In this document: one piece after another, positions 7,466 to 15,649 of the stretch
How positions within the stretch are numbered: the first letter of the stretch is position 1
How the letters are laid out: each line of letters opens with the position of its first letter
Assembly: GCA_028720105.1 (NCBI GenBank)
Contig: JAQYLI010000009.1
Coordinates: 1-40,931, forward strand
Direction: 5' to 3'
From: Oscillospiraceae bacterium
GTDB lineage: Bacteria; Bacillota; Clostridia; Oscillospirales; Ruminococcaceae
DNA length: 40,931 nt
Translations under genes and position numbers: made by a program
Notes under the pieces: model-generated
Seen by the model: the letters and a program-made list of their open reading frames with translations, nothing else
Databases searched by the model: none
What the model was told of the DNA's origin: nothing

Positions 7466-8522
7466 CTTTATCACCGAAAAGGAAAACTCCTGGGACTTTC
7501 TCAAAAAAACCGATCTGCCCATTTTCATCTACGGAATGGGTGACGGTGCTGAGAAAATTCTCAGAGTTTTCGAGCAGTACGGCATATCTGCGGCAGGCTT
7601 TTTCGCCAGCGACGAGTTTGTCAGAGGGCATTATTTCAAGGGACACCTTGTTCACACCCTCTCCCAGATAGAAAATCTCATTGACGATTTTATAATCGTC
7701 CTTGCCTTCGGAGCGGGATATGAAAGCCTTTACCGCCGCATTTCGGAAATGGCAGAGCGGCATACCCTCCTTGCCCCCGACGTTCCCGTTGTGGGCGAGG
7801 GGCTTTTTACCTATGAATACTGCATAGAGAACGCCGAAAAAATTCAGAAGGTCTATGACCTCCTTGCAGATGATATGTCAAAGCGGACATTTGCGGATAT
7901 CATCAATTTCCGAATAAGCGGAAAAATAGACTATCTTCACCGCTGTACTGCGGAAAAATCGGATATATGGGAAAACATCATACCCCTCACCCACTCCGAG
8001 CGTTATATTGATATGGGCGCATACAACGGCGATACTGTAATTGAGCTGTCAGGGCTTACAAACGGGAATTACGAGCATATCTACGCCGTTGAGCCGGATA
8101 CCCGTAATTTCCGCAAGCTTACGAAAAACACCGAGGGAATTGAAAGCATCACCCTTGTAAATGCCGCAGCGTGGAACGAAAACACCGACCTTACCTTTTC
8201 CGACCGTTCGGGACGAAATTCCAAGCTTACAGACGGCAGCGGCGTGAAGCTGAAAACCGTCAGAGGTGTAACGGGAGACAGCCTTTGTCATAACGCCACC
8301 CTTATAAAAATGGACGTGGAGGGAGCGGAGAGCGAGGCGCTTGAGGGCTGCGAAAACTCCCTTAAATCGGGGAGCAGGCTTATCTGCGCCCTTTATCACC
8401 GAAACGGGGATATTTTCGAGCTGCCCCTTAAGGTTCACGAAATAAATCCCGATTTGAAGCTTTATATCAGACATCTTATGTATATACCCGCCTGGGAGAC
8501 TAATCTGTACTGTACGCTGTGA
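7458..8522 (+). CDS. FkbM-family methyltransferase
   Basis: Predicted SAM-dependent O-methyltransferase of 354 residues. The N-terminal third has a Rossmann-like segment, LPIFIYGMGDGAEKILRVF. The C-terminal half carries the FkbM signature: YIDMGAYNGDTVIELS for SAM binding near residue 190, IYAVEPDTRNFRKL, and LIKMDVEGAESEALEG near 280. The substrate is unknown; relatives act on sugars or polyketides. The ATG at 7458 has GAGGA about 8 nt upstream and overlaps the preceding gene by 8 bp; an in-frame ATG at 7443 is less well placed. Confidence 0.85.
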   Translation: MLDFITEKENSWDFLKKTDLPIFIYGMGDGAEKILRVFEQYGISAAGFFASDEFVRGHYFKGHLVHTLSQIENLIDDFIIVLAFGAGYESLYRRISEMAERHTLLAPDVPVVGEGLFTYEYCIENAEKIQKVYDLLADDMSKRTFADIINFRISGKIDYLHRCTAEKSDIWENIIPLTHSERYIDMGAYNGDTVIELSGLTNGNYEHIYAVEPDTRNFRKLTKNTEGIESITLVNAAAWNENTDLTFSDRSGRNSKLTDGSGVKLKTVRGVTGDSLCHNATLIKMDVEGAESEALEGCENSLKSGSRLICALYHRNGDIFELPLKVHEINPDLKLYIRHLMYIPAWETNLYCTL

Positions 8523-8742
8523 TGTATAACAGGTGCGTTATGATTTGATATAAACTGTAAATTCTTCAATTACACCCCTATTATATCTGTCCGCCATACA
8601 AGGACAATTGTGTATAAAGTGAAAACAATTTGACGGACTTTTTTAAAACGCTTGCAAAAGTCCGCCCAATGATATATTATATAATAAGGGAAAAATGCAG
8701 GAGTTACTGCTCCTGTGCTGAAAGATTTTGAAAGGGAGATTG

Positions 8743-8834
8743 TTTGAAAATCAGAGATTTTCAAACCGAGTTTTGTTTTTCGGTCTGCCGACCGGAATTT
8801 CCTTACGGAAACCACAAAACTCTCACGAAAGGAG
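8743..8834 (+). promoter_or_regulatory. Structured leader element, copy 2 (before the aminotransferase)
   Basis: This is the second copy of the leader at 2889. Stems are 8743-8752 with 8756-8765, closing stem 8768-8776 with 8114-offset partner at 8814-8822, hairpin 8778-8797 with the same TGCC loop, and hairpin 8798-8811. Compared with copy 1, the middle hairpin changes A-U to G-C (AGTC/GACT to GGTC/GACC), and a U-A pair becomes U-G, so pairing is kept. GAAAGGAG follows at 8827-8834 and the ATG is at 8842. The rest of the 319-bp gap (8523-8742) is AT-rich with a short CAGGAG/CTCCTG hairpin near 8699-8717. I could not place a convincing promoter in it. Confidence 0.6.
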
Positions 8835-8841
8835 TTTAATT

Positions 8842-10122
8842 ATGTCATTAAAGGATATGAACAAGGCTCAGCTTGAAGCCTTCAGAGACGAGTGTAAAAA
8901 GGAATACGAGGCTTTCAAGGCTCAGGGCTTGAAGCTTGATATGTCAAGAGGAAAGCCCTGCGCAGAGCAGCTTGAGCTTAGTATGCCAATGCTTGATGTG
9001 TTGAACAGCAAATCAAGCCTTATTGACGCAGACGGCGTTGACGTTCGCAACTACGGCTTCCTTACAGGCATTTCCGAGGCAAAAAAACTTTTTGCCGACC
9101 TTTTGGGCGTAACACCCGCAAACATCATCGTGGGCGGCAACTCCAGCCTTACCCTTATGTACGACTCCGTTGCAAGAGCAATGCAGTTCGGCGTTTACGG
9201 CAGCAAGAAGCCCTGGGGCAAGTGCGATAAGGTTAAATTTTTATGCCCCGTTCCCGGCTATGACCGCCACTTCTCCATCACTGAGACCTTCGGCGTTGAG
9301 ATGATAAACGTTCCTATGACCCCCGCAGGTCCCGATATGGATATGGTTGAGAAGCTTGTGTCAAGTGACCCCGAGATCAAGGGCATCTGGTGCGTTCCTA
9401 TGTACTCAAACCCCGACGGCTACACCTATTCCGACGAGACAGTAAAGCGCTTTGCCGCATTAAAGCCCGCCGCAGAGGATTTCAGAATTTTCTGGGACAA
9501 CGCATACTGCATACACCACCTCAAGGACGACCACGACAATATCCTCAACATCTTTGACGAGGCTAAGAAGTGCGGAAACGAGGATATGATATTCGAGTTT
9601 GCCTCAACCTCAAAGATAACCTTCCCCGGCGCTGGTGTTGCGGTAATGGCTGCCTCCGAGAACAATATCGCTCAGATAACAAAGCTCCTCGGTATGCAGA
9701 ACATCAGTTATGACAAGGTAAATCAGCTCCGCCACGTCCGCTATTTCAAGGACGCAGAGGGACTGAAGGCATATATGGAAAAGCACAAGGCTATCCTTGC
9801 GCCCAAGTTTGATATGGTAATAAATATGCTCACCGAAAAGCTGGGCGACCTTGATATCCTCAGCTGGAACGTTCCCAAGGGCGGCTACTTCATTTCCGTA
9901 AACACCTTGAACGGCTGTGCAAAGGAAGTTGCAAGGCTCTGCAAGGAGGGCGGCGTTGTCCTCACAGGCGCAGGAGCCACCTTCCCCTACAAGAAGGACC
10001 CCGAGGACAGAAATATCCGTCTCTCACCCTCCTATCCTCCCGTTGAAGACCTCCGCAAGGCAATGGAGCTTTTCTGCATATGCGTAAAGCTTGCCTCTGC
10101 CGAGAAGCTGCTTGCTGAATAA
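8842..10122 (+). CDS. PLP-dependent aminotransferase, probable aspartate aminotransferase
   Basis: A fold-type I aminotransferase of 426 residues. The N-terminus (LKLDMSRGKPCAEQLELSMP) and the segment VGGNSSLTLMYD are typical of the aspartate aminotransferase group represented by PF12897 (subgroup Ic). The PLP lysine is K258 in FASTSKITFPGAG, with the cofactor-binding FWDNAYCIHHL upstream near residue 215. The likely reaction is aspartate plus 2-oxoglutarate to oxaloacetate and glutamate. Substrate is inferred from family only. The start at 8842 follows GAAAGGAG; an upstream in-frame reading (GTG/ATG from 8728) runs through the structured leader and was rejected. Confidence 0.88.
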   Translation: MSLKDMNKAQLEAFRDECKKEYEAFKAQGLKLDMSRGKPCAEQLELSMPMLDVLNSKSSLIDADGVDVRNYGFLTGISEAKKLFADLLGVTPANIIVGGNSSLTLMYDSVARAMQFGVYGSKKPWGKCDKVKFLCPVPGYDRHFSITETFGVEMINVPMTPAGPDMDMVEKLVSSDPEIKGIWCVPMYSNPDGYTYSDETVKRFAALKPAAEDFRIFWDNAYCIHHLKDDHDNILNIFDEAKKCGNEDMIFEFASTSKITFPGAGVAVMAASENNIAQITKLLGMQNISYDKVNQLRHVRYFKDAEGLKAYMEKHKAILAPKFDMVINMLTEKLGDLDILSWNVPKGGYFISVNTLNGCAKEVARLCKEGGVVLTGAGATFPYKKDPEDRNIRLSPSYPPVEDLRKAMELFCICVKLASAEKLLAE

Positions 10123-10137
10123 GTTTAGTATCAAAAA

Positions 10138-10175
10138 ATGCGGCTGTCTCCGATATTTTTCGGGGACAGCCGCAT
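10138..10175 (+). terminator. Long inverted repeat after the aminotransferase
   Basis: A 16-bp stem with one G-U pair, starting ATGCGGCTGTCTCCGA, begins 15 bp after the stop codon. No T-run follows on the + strand. An A-run precedes it, so it would read as a classic terminator only on the - strand. It also borders the repeat at 10176. Confidence 0.5.
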
Positions 10176-10274
10176 CGTGTCGCTGAACCCGCTTCGTTGG
10201 AAAGGTAGAAATATTTTTCTTGTTTTGCGGTTCGTAACGTAAGTATTGAATCCAAATTCTGTAATTATTTTTTT
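10176..10274 (+). repeat. Intergenic repeat, related to 33612-33712 in inverted orientation
   Basis: The block starts CGTGTCGCTGAACCCGCTTC and contains TTTTTCTTGTTTTG and CGTAACGTAAGTATTGAA. Read on the opposite strand, 33612-33712 matches it along about 100 bp with few differences. The peptides it could encode are probably fortuitous. It shares short blocks (TCGTTG, CGGTAAC-like) with the repeat families at 27453 and 38650. Confidence 0.6.
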
Positions 10275-10284
10275 CAAAAAACAC

Positions 10285-10313
10285 TTGACAAAAGAAATAA
10301 TAAATGATATAAT
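10285..10313 (+). promoter_or_regulatory. Consensus sigma-A promoter for the cation-efflux unit
   Basis: TTGACA at 10285-10290, a 17-bp spacer and TATAAT at 10308-10313 match both hexamers exactly. Transcription would start near 10320, just before the candidate riboswitch. Confidence 0.88.
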
Positions 10314-10339
10314 AGTCAAAATCATAAAACTCTTTGCAC

Positions 10340-10466
10340 TGCATACCAATCTACAGTACAAACTGAACAGACAGGAGCGTTGCTCCCAGTCGGGTCACGA
10401 CAGTGACAGTGGAAATTCACACCCACGGGACAGTAGTTACAAATTACTGGTTTCGGGGGTGTTTTT
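10340..10466 (+). promoter_or_regulatory. Candidate NiCo (czcD) riboswitch with terminator
   Basis: The leader between the promoter and the efflux gene folds into several short helices. They include GGAGC/GCTCC (about 10375-10387), GTCAC/GTGAC (about 10395-10408) and GTGG/CCAC, and end in CGGGACAGT, which can pair back to ACTG near 10361. An overlapping alternative stem at 10429-10462 (ACACCC, CGGGA and CAGTA pairing with TACTG, TTTCG and GGGTGT) runs straight into TTTTT at 10462-10466. The two folds are mutually exclusive, as expected for an ON switch. The repeated ACAG/GGGACAG blocks and the CDF gene downstream fit the Ni/Co-sensing class, but the consensus was recalled, not aligned. Confidence 0.62.
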
Positions 10467-10507
10467 GTATACTCCCGAAACTAACTAACAAATGGGAGGT
10501 CATTATT

Positions 10508-11422
10508 ATGCAGAAAAATGTAAAAGAAACTATCAGCCCCGAAATGAAATTTGAAAAAACAGCGGTAAAGGTGTCCGCTGTAAGCATAGTGGGAAATATC
10601 CTGCTGTCGGTGTTCAAGCTTATTGCGGGAATAATCGCCCATTCGGGAGCAATGGTCAGCGACGCGGTTCATTCCGCTTCGGACGTATTCAGCAGTATCA
10701 TAGTAATAATCGGTGTCAAGCTTTCGGCACGTGAATCCGATGACGATCACCCCTACGGTCACGAACGGCTTGAGTGTGTGGCGGCAATAGTTCTTGCGGT
10801 GGTGCTGCTTATCACAGGGCTTTTCATCGGCGCGGGAGCAGTGGAAAATATCACCTCGGGAAACTACAGCGAGCTTGCAGTACCCGGAGTGCTTGCCCTT
10901 GCGGCGGCGGTCATATCCATTATTGTCAAAGAAGCGATGTTCCATTACACGAAATACTACGCCGTAAAGCTGGACTCTGGAGCTGTAATGGCAGACGCCT
11001 GGCACCACAGGAGCGATGCATTGTCCTCAGTGGGCGCACTTATCGGCATAGCAGGCTCACGAATGGGAATGCCTGTGCTTGATTCCATAGCAAGCCTTGT
11101 TATCTGCCTGTTCATCGTGAAGGCAGCCTATGATATTTTCAAGGACGCTGTTGAAAAGATGGTTGACCATTCCTGCGACAAGGAGACCGAGCAGGCTCTC
11201 AGGAAATGTGTTATGGCGCAGGAGGGCGTTATGGGGATAGATATGCTTTCTACCCGTGTGTTCGGAAACAAGATATATGCGGATATTGAGATAAGCGCCG
11301 ACGGCAGCAGAACTCTCCGTGAAAGCCACGATATAGCCGAAAAGGTTCACAGCGCCATCGAGCAGCAATTTCCCAAGGTAAAGCACATTATGGTCCACGT
11401 TAATCCTGCGGACGGTACATAA
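10508..11422 (+). CDS. Cation diffusion facilitator efflux transporter
   Basis: A 304-residue CDF-family metal/proton antiporter of the cell membrane. Six membrane helices span roughly residues 10-200. The paired metal-site motifs are visible as SDAVHSASD in helix 2 and ADAWHHRSDALSS in helix 5. The C-terminal cytoplasmic domain has KHIMVHVNP. The consensus promoter and candidate riboswitch upstream suggest Ni2+/Co2+ as the cargo, although CDF proteins also move Zn, Mn or Fe. The ATG at 10508 follows GGGAGG; an upstream ORF extension (10403) runs through the leader RNA and was rejected. It converges with the next gene, 11 bp away. Confidence 0.92.
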   Translation: MQKNVKETISPEMKFEKTAVKVSAVSIVGNILLSVFKLIAGIIAHSGAMVSDAVHSASDVFSSIIVIIGVKLSARESDDDHPYGHERLECVAAIVLAVVLLITGLFIGAGAVENITSGNYSELAVPGVLALAAAVISIIVKEAMFHYTKYYAVKLDSGAVMADAWHHRSDALSSVGALIGIAGSRMGMPVLDSIASLVICLFIVKAAYDIFKDAVEKMVDHSCDKETEQALRKCVMAQEGVMGIDMLSTRVFGNKIYADIEISADGSRTLRESHDIAEKVHSAIEQQFPKVKHIMVHVNPADGT

Positions 11423-11433
11423 TGAAAGATCGG

Positions 11434-12105
11434 CTACTTGTCAAGACCGTATTCCGAAAGCAGCTTCTGGACGTCCTTTAACGCCTCCCGCCGCTCCTTG
11501 AAATCGGGGATATATTTTCCCACCAGCTGCCAGAATTCGGGAGAGTGGTCCATATGGACGGTGTGGCAAAGCTCGTGAACGATAACGTAGTCAATAAGCT
11601 CGGGGGCGGCGGCTATGAGCATTCGGGAAAGGTTTATGGTTCTCTGCGCCGAGCAGCTTCCCCAGCGGGTCTTTGCGGAGTTTATGCGGACAGTGGTTAT
11701 TTTAAAGCCCATACGCTCTGCGGCAGAATATGTCCGCGGTATCAGCGTTTCCTTTGCGATAGCCCCGTAAAGCTTTCTCAGATATGGCAGAAGGGCTTCA
11801 AGGGTCATATTTTCGGGAAGATGTATGCAGCCGTCAATATATCCGTAGGGCTTTTGGTGGCTTACAGGGGAGAGCTTTCCGAGAAGGGGCAGCTCATACG
11901 GGGGCTTTGAAAGACGTTCGCTGCGCAGCGCTGTACGCTCCGAAGCGGCAGCGGAGTGCTTTTCTATCCAGTCTGATTTTTCCCTGATAAACTCCTCTAT
12001 CCTGCTTTCCGGGAGACGGTAGGGGGCGCGGACGATGAGCCTTCCGTCCTTTTCAATGGTAAGGGCGAGAGTTTTTCTGCCGCTTCGTATTATCTCGTAT
12101 TCCAA
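11434..12105 (-). CDS. YgjP-like (DUF45) metallopeptidase
   Basis: A 223-residue cytosolic protein of the YgjP/WLM metal-dependent hydrolase family. The zinc motif is HELCHTVHMDHSPEFW near residue 180, preceded by RWGSCSAQRTINLSRML, both diagnostic. The start is TTG at 12105, 10 nt after AGGAG, giving the usual N-terminus MEYEIIRSGRKTLAL. A longer TTG reading from 12138 would begin at the -10 box and was rejected. The exact substrate is unknown; relatives have been linked to peptide or nucleotide hydrolysis. Confidence 0.87.
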   Translation of the reverse strand: MEYEIIRSGRKTLALTIEKDGRLIVRAPYRLPESRIEEFIREKSDWIEKHSAAASERTALRSERLSKPPYELPLLGKLSPVSHQKPYGYIDGCIHLPENMTLEALLPYLRKLYGAIAKETLIPRTYSAAERMGFKITTVRINSAKTRWGSCSAQRTINLSRMLIAAAPELIDYVIVHELCHTVHMDHSPEFWQLVGKYIPDFKERREALKDVQKLLSEYGLDK

Positions 12106-12137
12106 TCCGACCCATCTCCTTATAAAAATCTTATACA

Positions 12138-12165
12138 ATTATATCATATTCCGTCAATTTTTCAA
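12138..12165 (-). promoter_or_regulatory. Promoter for the YgjP-like gene
   Basis: On the - strand, TTGAAA (12165-12160), a 16-bp spacer and TATAAT (12143-12138). The predicted start of transcription supports the TTG start codon at 12105. The 229-bp divergent gap to 12335 holds this promoter and the one at 12255. Confidence 0.65.
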
Positions 12166-12254
12166 CTTGATATATGTAAAATTTGATGAAATGCACTAAA
12201 ACTTTTCCGCCACTTGTACGAATTGGAGAAAATGCGGACAGGCGGTGCTTTTTC

Positions 12255-12283
12255 TTGACTTTTTTGCCCCGTAGGGGTATAAT
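12255..12283 (+). promoter_or_regulatory. Promoter for the 36-residue microprotein
   Basis: TTGACT at 12255-12260, a 17-bp spacer and a perfect TATAAT at 12278-12283, about 50 bp before the small ORF. Confidence 0.8.
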
Positions 12284-12334
12284 ATAAGTGTGAAAAACCA
12301 TTCGAAGATCACGCTTTTAAAGGAGGAGTAGGCT

Positions 12335-12445
12335 ATGAGAAAGAATAACGCTTTGAACATCATTCATTCGATATTTACGGCAATCGAGTTTGCGGCAGTC
12401 TTTTTAATGGCCGCGGTGATAATTGTCTTCGGAATGATAATATGA
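12335..12445 (+). CDS. 36-residue single-span membrane microprotein
   Basis: A short ORF, MRKNNALNIIHSIFTAIEFA onward, ending VIIVFGMII. It has a basic N-terminus and one hydrophobic helix from about residue 8 to 36. An excellent AAGGAGGA site lies at 12320-12327, 7 nt before the ATG. A near-consensus promoter (12255) and a strong terminator (12461) bracket it, so it is a complete single-gene transcript. No homologue is recognised. It could be a toxin of a type I system, a regulator of a membrane protein or a stress peptide; the sequence does not decide. Confidence 0.72.
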   Translation: MRKNNALNIIHSIFTAIEFAAVFLMAAVIIVFGMII

Positions 12446-12460
12446 ATTTAAAGCACACGA

Positions 12461-12487
12461 GCCGTTCCCCCGGGAACGGCTTTTTTT
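12461..12487 (+). terminator. Intrinsic terminator after the microprotein
   Basis: GCCGTTCCC and GGGAACGGC form a perfect 9-bp stem with a 2-nt core, followed by TTTTTTT. Confidence 0.9.
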
Positions 12488-12524
12488 ATGAAGTTTTTTA
12501 CAGATTAAAATTTATAGAAAAACG

Positions 12525-12553
12525 TTGAAATCCGCCAAAAAATGTGGTATACT
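12525..12553 (+). promoter_or_regulatory. Promoter for the 12593-18598 unit
   Basis: TTGAAA at 12525-12530, a 17-bp spacer and TATACT at 12548-12553. Confidence 0.75.
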
Positions 12554-12592
12554 TAGATAAATTATGCGCCTGCGGAGAATGCAGGCAAAGAG

Positions 12593-14410
12593 GTGAGAAA
12601 TACGGAGACAGCGGTATTTGCCGTTACAGGCAGCAAAAGCTTTCACAAGCTGGAGCTTTCTAAAGCCCTGCTCAGATTTGTGGAGTTTGATTTTACATAC
12701 TTCTGGGAGCAGTGCATAGAGGCAGGCAGGAACGCAAGGAAAACAGGCAGGATAGCACGCAATATGGAAAATATGGCGATGAACGCTCTTGTAAAGTGCC
12801 ACCCCTATGTGGAGGCGTGCGCTTCTACGGAGTTTTCTTCCGTTGTTCTCGACTGCATTATCGCTTACATATGCCACTCGGAGGGTATCGGTCTCGAGGA
12901 GCTGTGGGCGAGGTGCATATCTCCCAAAAGCCTGTACGAAAAGGCTATTTTTAACCGCGTCAGCGAATATAAAACGGGCAGAGGAATAAATCAGTGGATA
13001 AATATCGTCCGTATGCAGGAATACGCCCGTTCAAAGATAAAATTCATCTACGAATGTGACTCCAACGTTATGCTCCGTCCCGAGGATTACCGCACACGAA
13101 CAGAATATTTCGACCTTGCTTTCAGCGTTGCGGCAAACGAAACGGGCTGCCCGATGGACAAGCTGCCCTCCGTTAAAATGTACACCCCTTCCACACTTCC
13201 CGACTCGGTGTTTATGATGGGAAGAATGTCGAAAAATATCTACCGCCGTCTGTCGGACGTTCTTCGTGACGCGGAAATGTGGGACGAGAAAACTCTCAAT
13301 GACCACAACCGTGACCAGACCGCTCTTGACGCATTCAGCTATGTGAAGGATATGCCCCGACCGGCGGAGAATGATATGCGATTTGCCCTTGAAGCCGTTT
13401 CCGAGCTGCCCGATACGGTTTATGTTCCCGACAGCTTCAAGGCGATGATAGACCTTGAATTTACACTTATGTCCCAAAAGGGAATTTATATGTCAAAATG
13501 CCCCCGCTGCGGCAGATTTTTCGTTCGTGAACTTGATGAGAGATCTCCCTACTGCCACAGGGTAAATTCCAGCGGAATGACCTGCGCCGAGCAGATAAAC
13601 GAGGAGCTGGGAATTGCGGCAATGAAGCGGGGAGAAGCTCCTGTTACGGAGGAGAAGCCTGTTTCGGAGACTTCCGCTTTAGAAAATGAGCCTGCTGTGG
13701 GAAATGAAAATGCGGAAGAAGCGGCGGCAGAGAACGTATCTCAGCCCGGGTCTGTTTCACAGCCCGAGCCTGCTCCCCAGGTAAAGCCGGAGCCTCCGAA
13801 GCCTGTTATTTTTGATGAAAAGCCGCAGCCTATTGAGATACCAAAGGAACTTGAAAAACGCTGCCAGCGCGTTTACAATATGCTCTACAAGAGGATAGGA
13901 ACGCTTATGACCGAGAAGGAGTTCAGGGAATGGTCGGGATATCTTTCCGACACAAAGCGTGACCTGCGTGAGGGCAATGCGGAGCTGTCCCAGATGGAGG
14001 AATTTCTCGATTACTGGGAAACTGCTGTCAAAAAGCAGTCAAGAAAGAGCCGCAGGCACAAGGAAGATATATACGATACCGCTCCCTATCCCGAAACAGT
14101 TCCCGTTCAAAGGGAGGATAAGTCGGACAATGAGCTTAGCAGTATATTTGACGAGGCTGTAAAGGCAGCGGAGGATAAGGAGGACTCGGGCATATCTCCC
14201 GCAGGAACGGAGGCAGCTCCCGAGGAAAGAAGCTTCAAGCCCTTTAATCCCCCGAAATACAGCACCGTTCTCGAAGCGATGATGGACGGAAAATACAAGT
14301 CTGAGGAGCTTCTCAGCGACAGCTCGGGTGACAGCGCCGCAGACGGTGACATTACCGTCAACGGCAAAAAGATCACTCTCCCAAACTGGGAAAGGATAAC
14401 AAGGGAATGA
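12593..14410 (+). CDS. Large protein of unknown function with a Cys/His zinc-ribbon-like motif
   Basis: 605 residues. The N-terminal half is helical and folded. Near residue 303 is a metal-binding-like motif, CPRCGRFF ... YCHRV ... MTC, resembling that of DUF6076 proteins (from memory). Residues about 340-415 are a Pro/Glu/Ala-rich linker, then comes a helical basic segment near 425-490 and an acidic, disordered C-terminus. The GTG start at 12593 overlaps the strong AAAGAGGTGA ribosome site; the only better spaced in-frame codon is ACG at 12602, so the true start is uncertain. It heads a unit with a second unknown gene and aroK. Confidence 0.7.
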   Translation: MRNTETAVFAVTGSKSFHKLELSKALLRFVEFDFTYFWEQCIEAGRNARKTGRIARNMENMAMNALVKCHPYVEACASTEFSSVVLDCIIAYICHSEGIGLEELWARCISPKSLYEKAIFNRVSEYKTGRGINQWINIVRMQEYARSKIKFIYECDSNVMLRPEDYRTRTEYFDLAFSVAANETGCPMDKLPSVKMYTPSTLPDSVFMMGRMSKNIYRRLSDVLRDAEMWDEKTLNDHNRDQTALDAFSYVKDMPRPAENDMRFALEAVSELPDTVYVPDSFKAMIDLEFTLMSQKGIYMSKCPRCGRFFVRELDERSPYCHRVNSSGMTCAEQINEELGIAAMKRGEAPVTEEKPVSETSALENEPAVGNENAEEAAAENVSQPGSVSQPEPAPQVKPEPPKPVIFDEKPQPIEIPKELEKRCQRVYNMLYKRIGTLMTEKEFREWSGYLSDTKRDLREGNAELSQMEEFLDYWETAVKKQSRKSRRHKEDIYDTAPYPETVPVQREDKSDNELSSIFDEAVKAAEDKEDSGISPAGTEAAPEERSFKPFNPPKYSTVLEAMMDGKYKSEELLSDSSGDSAADGDITVNGKKITLPNWERITRE

Positions 14411-14429
14411 CCCTTTAGGAGATGATGAA

Positions 14430-15080
14430 GTGGATTTTATCAACGAAGCCGCCGCTGTAAACGGGCTTGCCGATGAGATAGTCAAGGGCGGCGTGTGCCT
14501 TTTCAACGCGGTGAAATACATCTACTCCATTGCCGAGGAGAGCTTTTACACCGTTAGCATAAAGGACGCATTCAAGATAGTTTTAAATAACATTACCGAC
14601 ACCGACTCCCTTACTGCCCTGGGACTTCGCATTGACGGGGAAAGCTGCGGCGAGATGATGGGGGAGGAATATGAAAAGGTGCTGCCCCTTATGGTGTACA
14701 GTCTTGCGGTGCGTATCCCTGTGCTTAAAAATCTCAGGGGAGCAAGCGGCCCTATGACAGATGACCAGCTTTACAAGGTCTACAACGCCGTTATGGCAAA
14801 GGGAGCGGAAAATTACAAGGACGCCGTTACCGAGAGCTTTATGGAGATAAAGTATCTTGTGCGCAAGGGCAAAAGGCTGCCCCCGTACAACGCCGACTGG
14901 TTCAAGACATATATATATACCAGCGTCCCCGCTCTTTCGGAGATAACCAACAAGAATATGTTCCTCTTAGGCTTTGCGGACGTGCTGTTTGCAATGTTCT
15001 ACTCCTGCCTGGAGGAAGCGCTTTTTGAGAAGATAAAGGAATATTCCGCCGACGATTTCGGCGAGAGCATTGAGTTATGA
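14430..15080 (+). CDS. Helical protein of unknown function
   Basis: 216 residues, soluble and mostly helical by composition, with no recognised motif. The GTG start at 14430 has AGGAG 8 nt upstream. It lies 19 bp after the 605-residue gene and about 20 bp before aroK, so it is probably co-transcribed with both. A functional pairing with the upstream unknown protein is plausible from adjacency only. Confidence 0.65.
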   Translation: MDFINEAAAVNGLADEIVKGGVCLFNAVKYIYSIAEESFYTVSIKDAFKIVLNNITDTDSLTALGLRIDGESCGEMMGEEYEKVLPLMVYSLAVRIPVLKNLRGASGPMTDDQLYKVYNAVMAKGAENYKDAVTESFMEIKYLVRKGKRLPPYNADWFKTYIYTSVPALSEITNKNMFLLGFADVLFAMFYSCLEEALFEKIKEYSADDFGESIEL

Positions 15081-15099
15081 CAAATAAAGGAGAATGGCT

Positions 15100-15597
15100 A
15101 TGACGATCTACTTATGCGGATTTATGGGCTGCGGAAAAACCACCGTGGGCAGGGTGCTTGCGGATATGATGAGCCTTGAATATACGGATATGGACGCATA
15201 CATCGAGAAAAAGTCGGGTATGAGCATACCGCAGATATTTGCCGAAAAGGGCGAGGACGCTTTCAGGCGAATGGAAACGCAGGCTGTTTCCGAGCTTGGA
15301 AAGGCAGGGGGAATTATTGCCTGCGGAGGCGGTGCAATGCTCAAAGAGATAAACGCCAAGACTGCCGCCGAGTACGGAACGGTGGTCTACATAGACGTTC
15401 CCTACGACACCTGCTATGACCGCATTTCCGGGGACACCAACCGCCCCATTGTTATGGCGAACACAAAGGAGTCTCTCGGGGAAATTTATAACGAGAGAGT
15501 TCCCCTGTATCTTGCTCATTCTCAGGTACGGGCGGACGGTAAAAGATCTCCCGAGGAGATAGCTTCCGAGATAAAAGCTGCTGTTGAAATGAAATAA
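15100..15597 (+). CDS. aroK: Shikimate kinase
   Basis: Phosphorylates shikimate at O3 with ATP in the aromatic amino acid pathway. The protein is 165 residues. The P-loop GFMGCGKTT occupies residues 7-15, the shikimate-binding DMDAYIE is near 30, FRRMET near 57 and the GGIIACGGGAM loop near 75. The ATG at 15100 has GGAG 7 nt upstream. An ATG at 15094 is only 1-2 nt from that site and was rejected. No other aro gene is in the window. Confidence 0.93.
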   Translation: MTIYLCGFMGCGKTTVGRVLADMMSLEYTDMDAYIEKKSGMSIPQIFAEKGEDAFRRMETQAVSELGKAGGIIACGGGAMLKEINAKTAAEYGTVVYIDVPYDTCYDRISGDTNRPIVMANTKESLGEIYNERVPLYLAHSQVRADGKRSPEEIASEIKAAVEMK

Positions 15598-15649
15598 ACG
15601 GACTTCGGATTTTATATAATATTATAGCTTTACAGAAAGGAAAGATCTA

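Noticed and set aside
8630-8685. Promoter for the aminotransferase
   Set aside because: TTGACG/TTGCAA and TATAAT-like hexamers are present but the spacings (15, 22 or more) do not fit.
8728-8841. N-terminal extension of the aminotransferase
   Set aside because: The extension is the structured leader; the same DNA in copy 1 is out of frame with its gene, and a strong ribosome site precedes 8842.
10403-10507. Longer start for the cation transporter
   Set aside because: It would translate the riboswitch-like leader and terminator.
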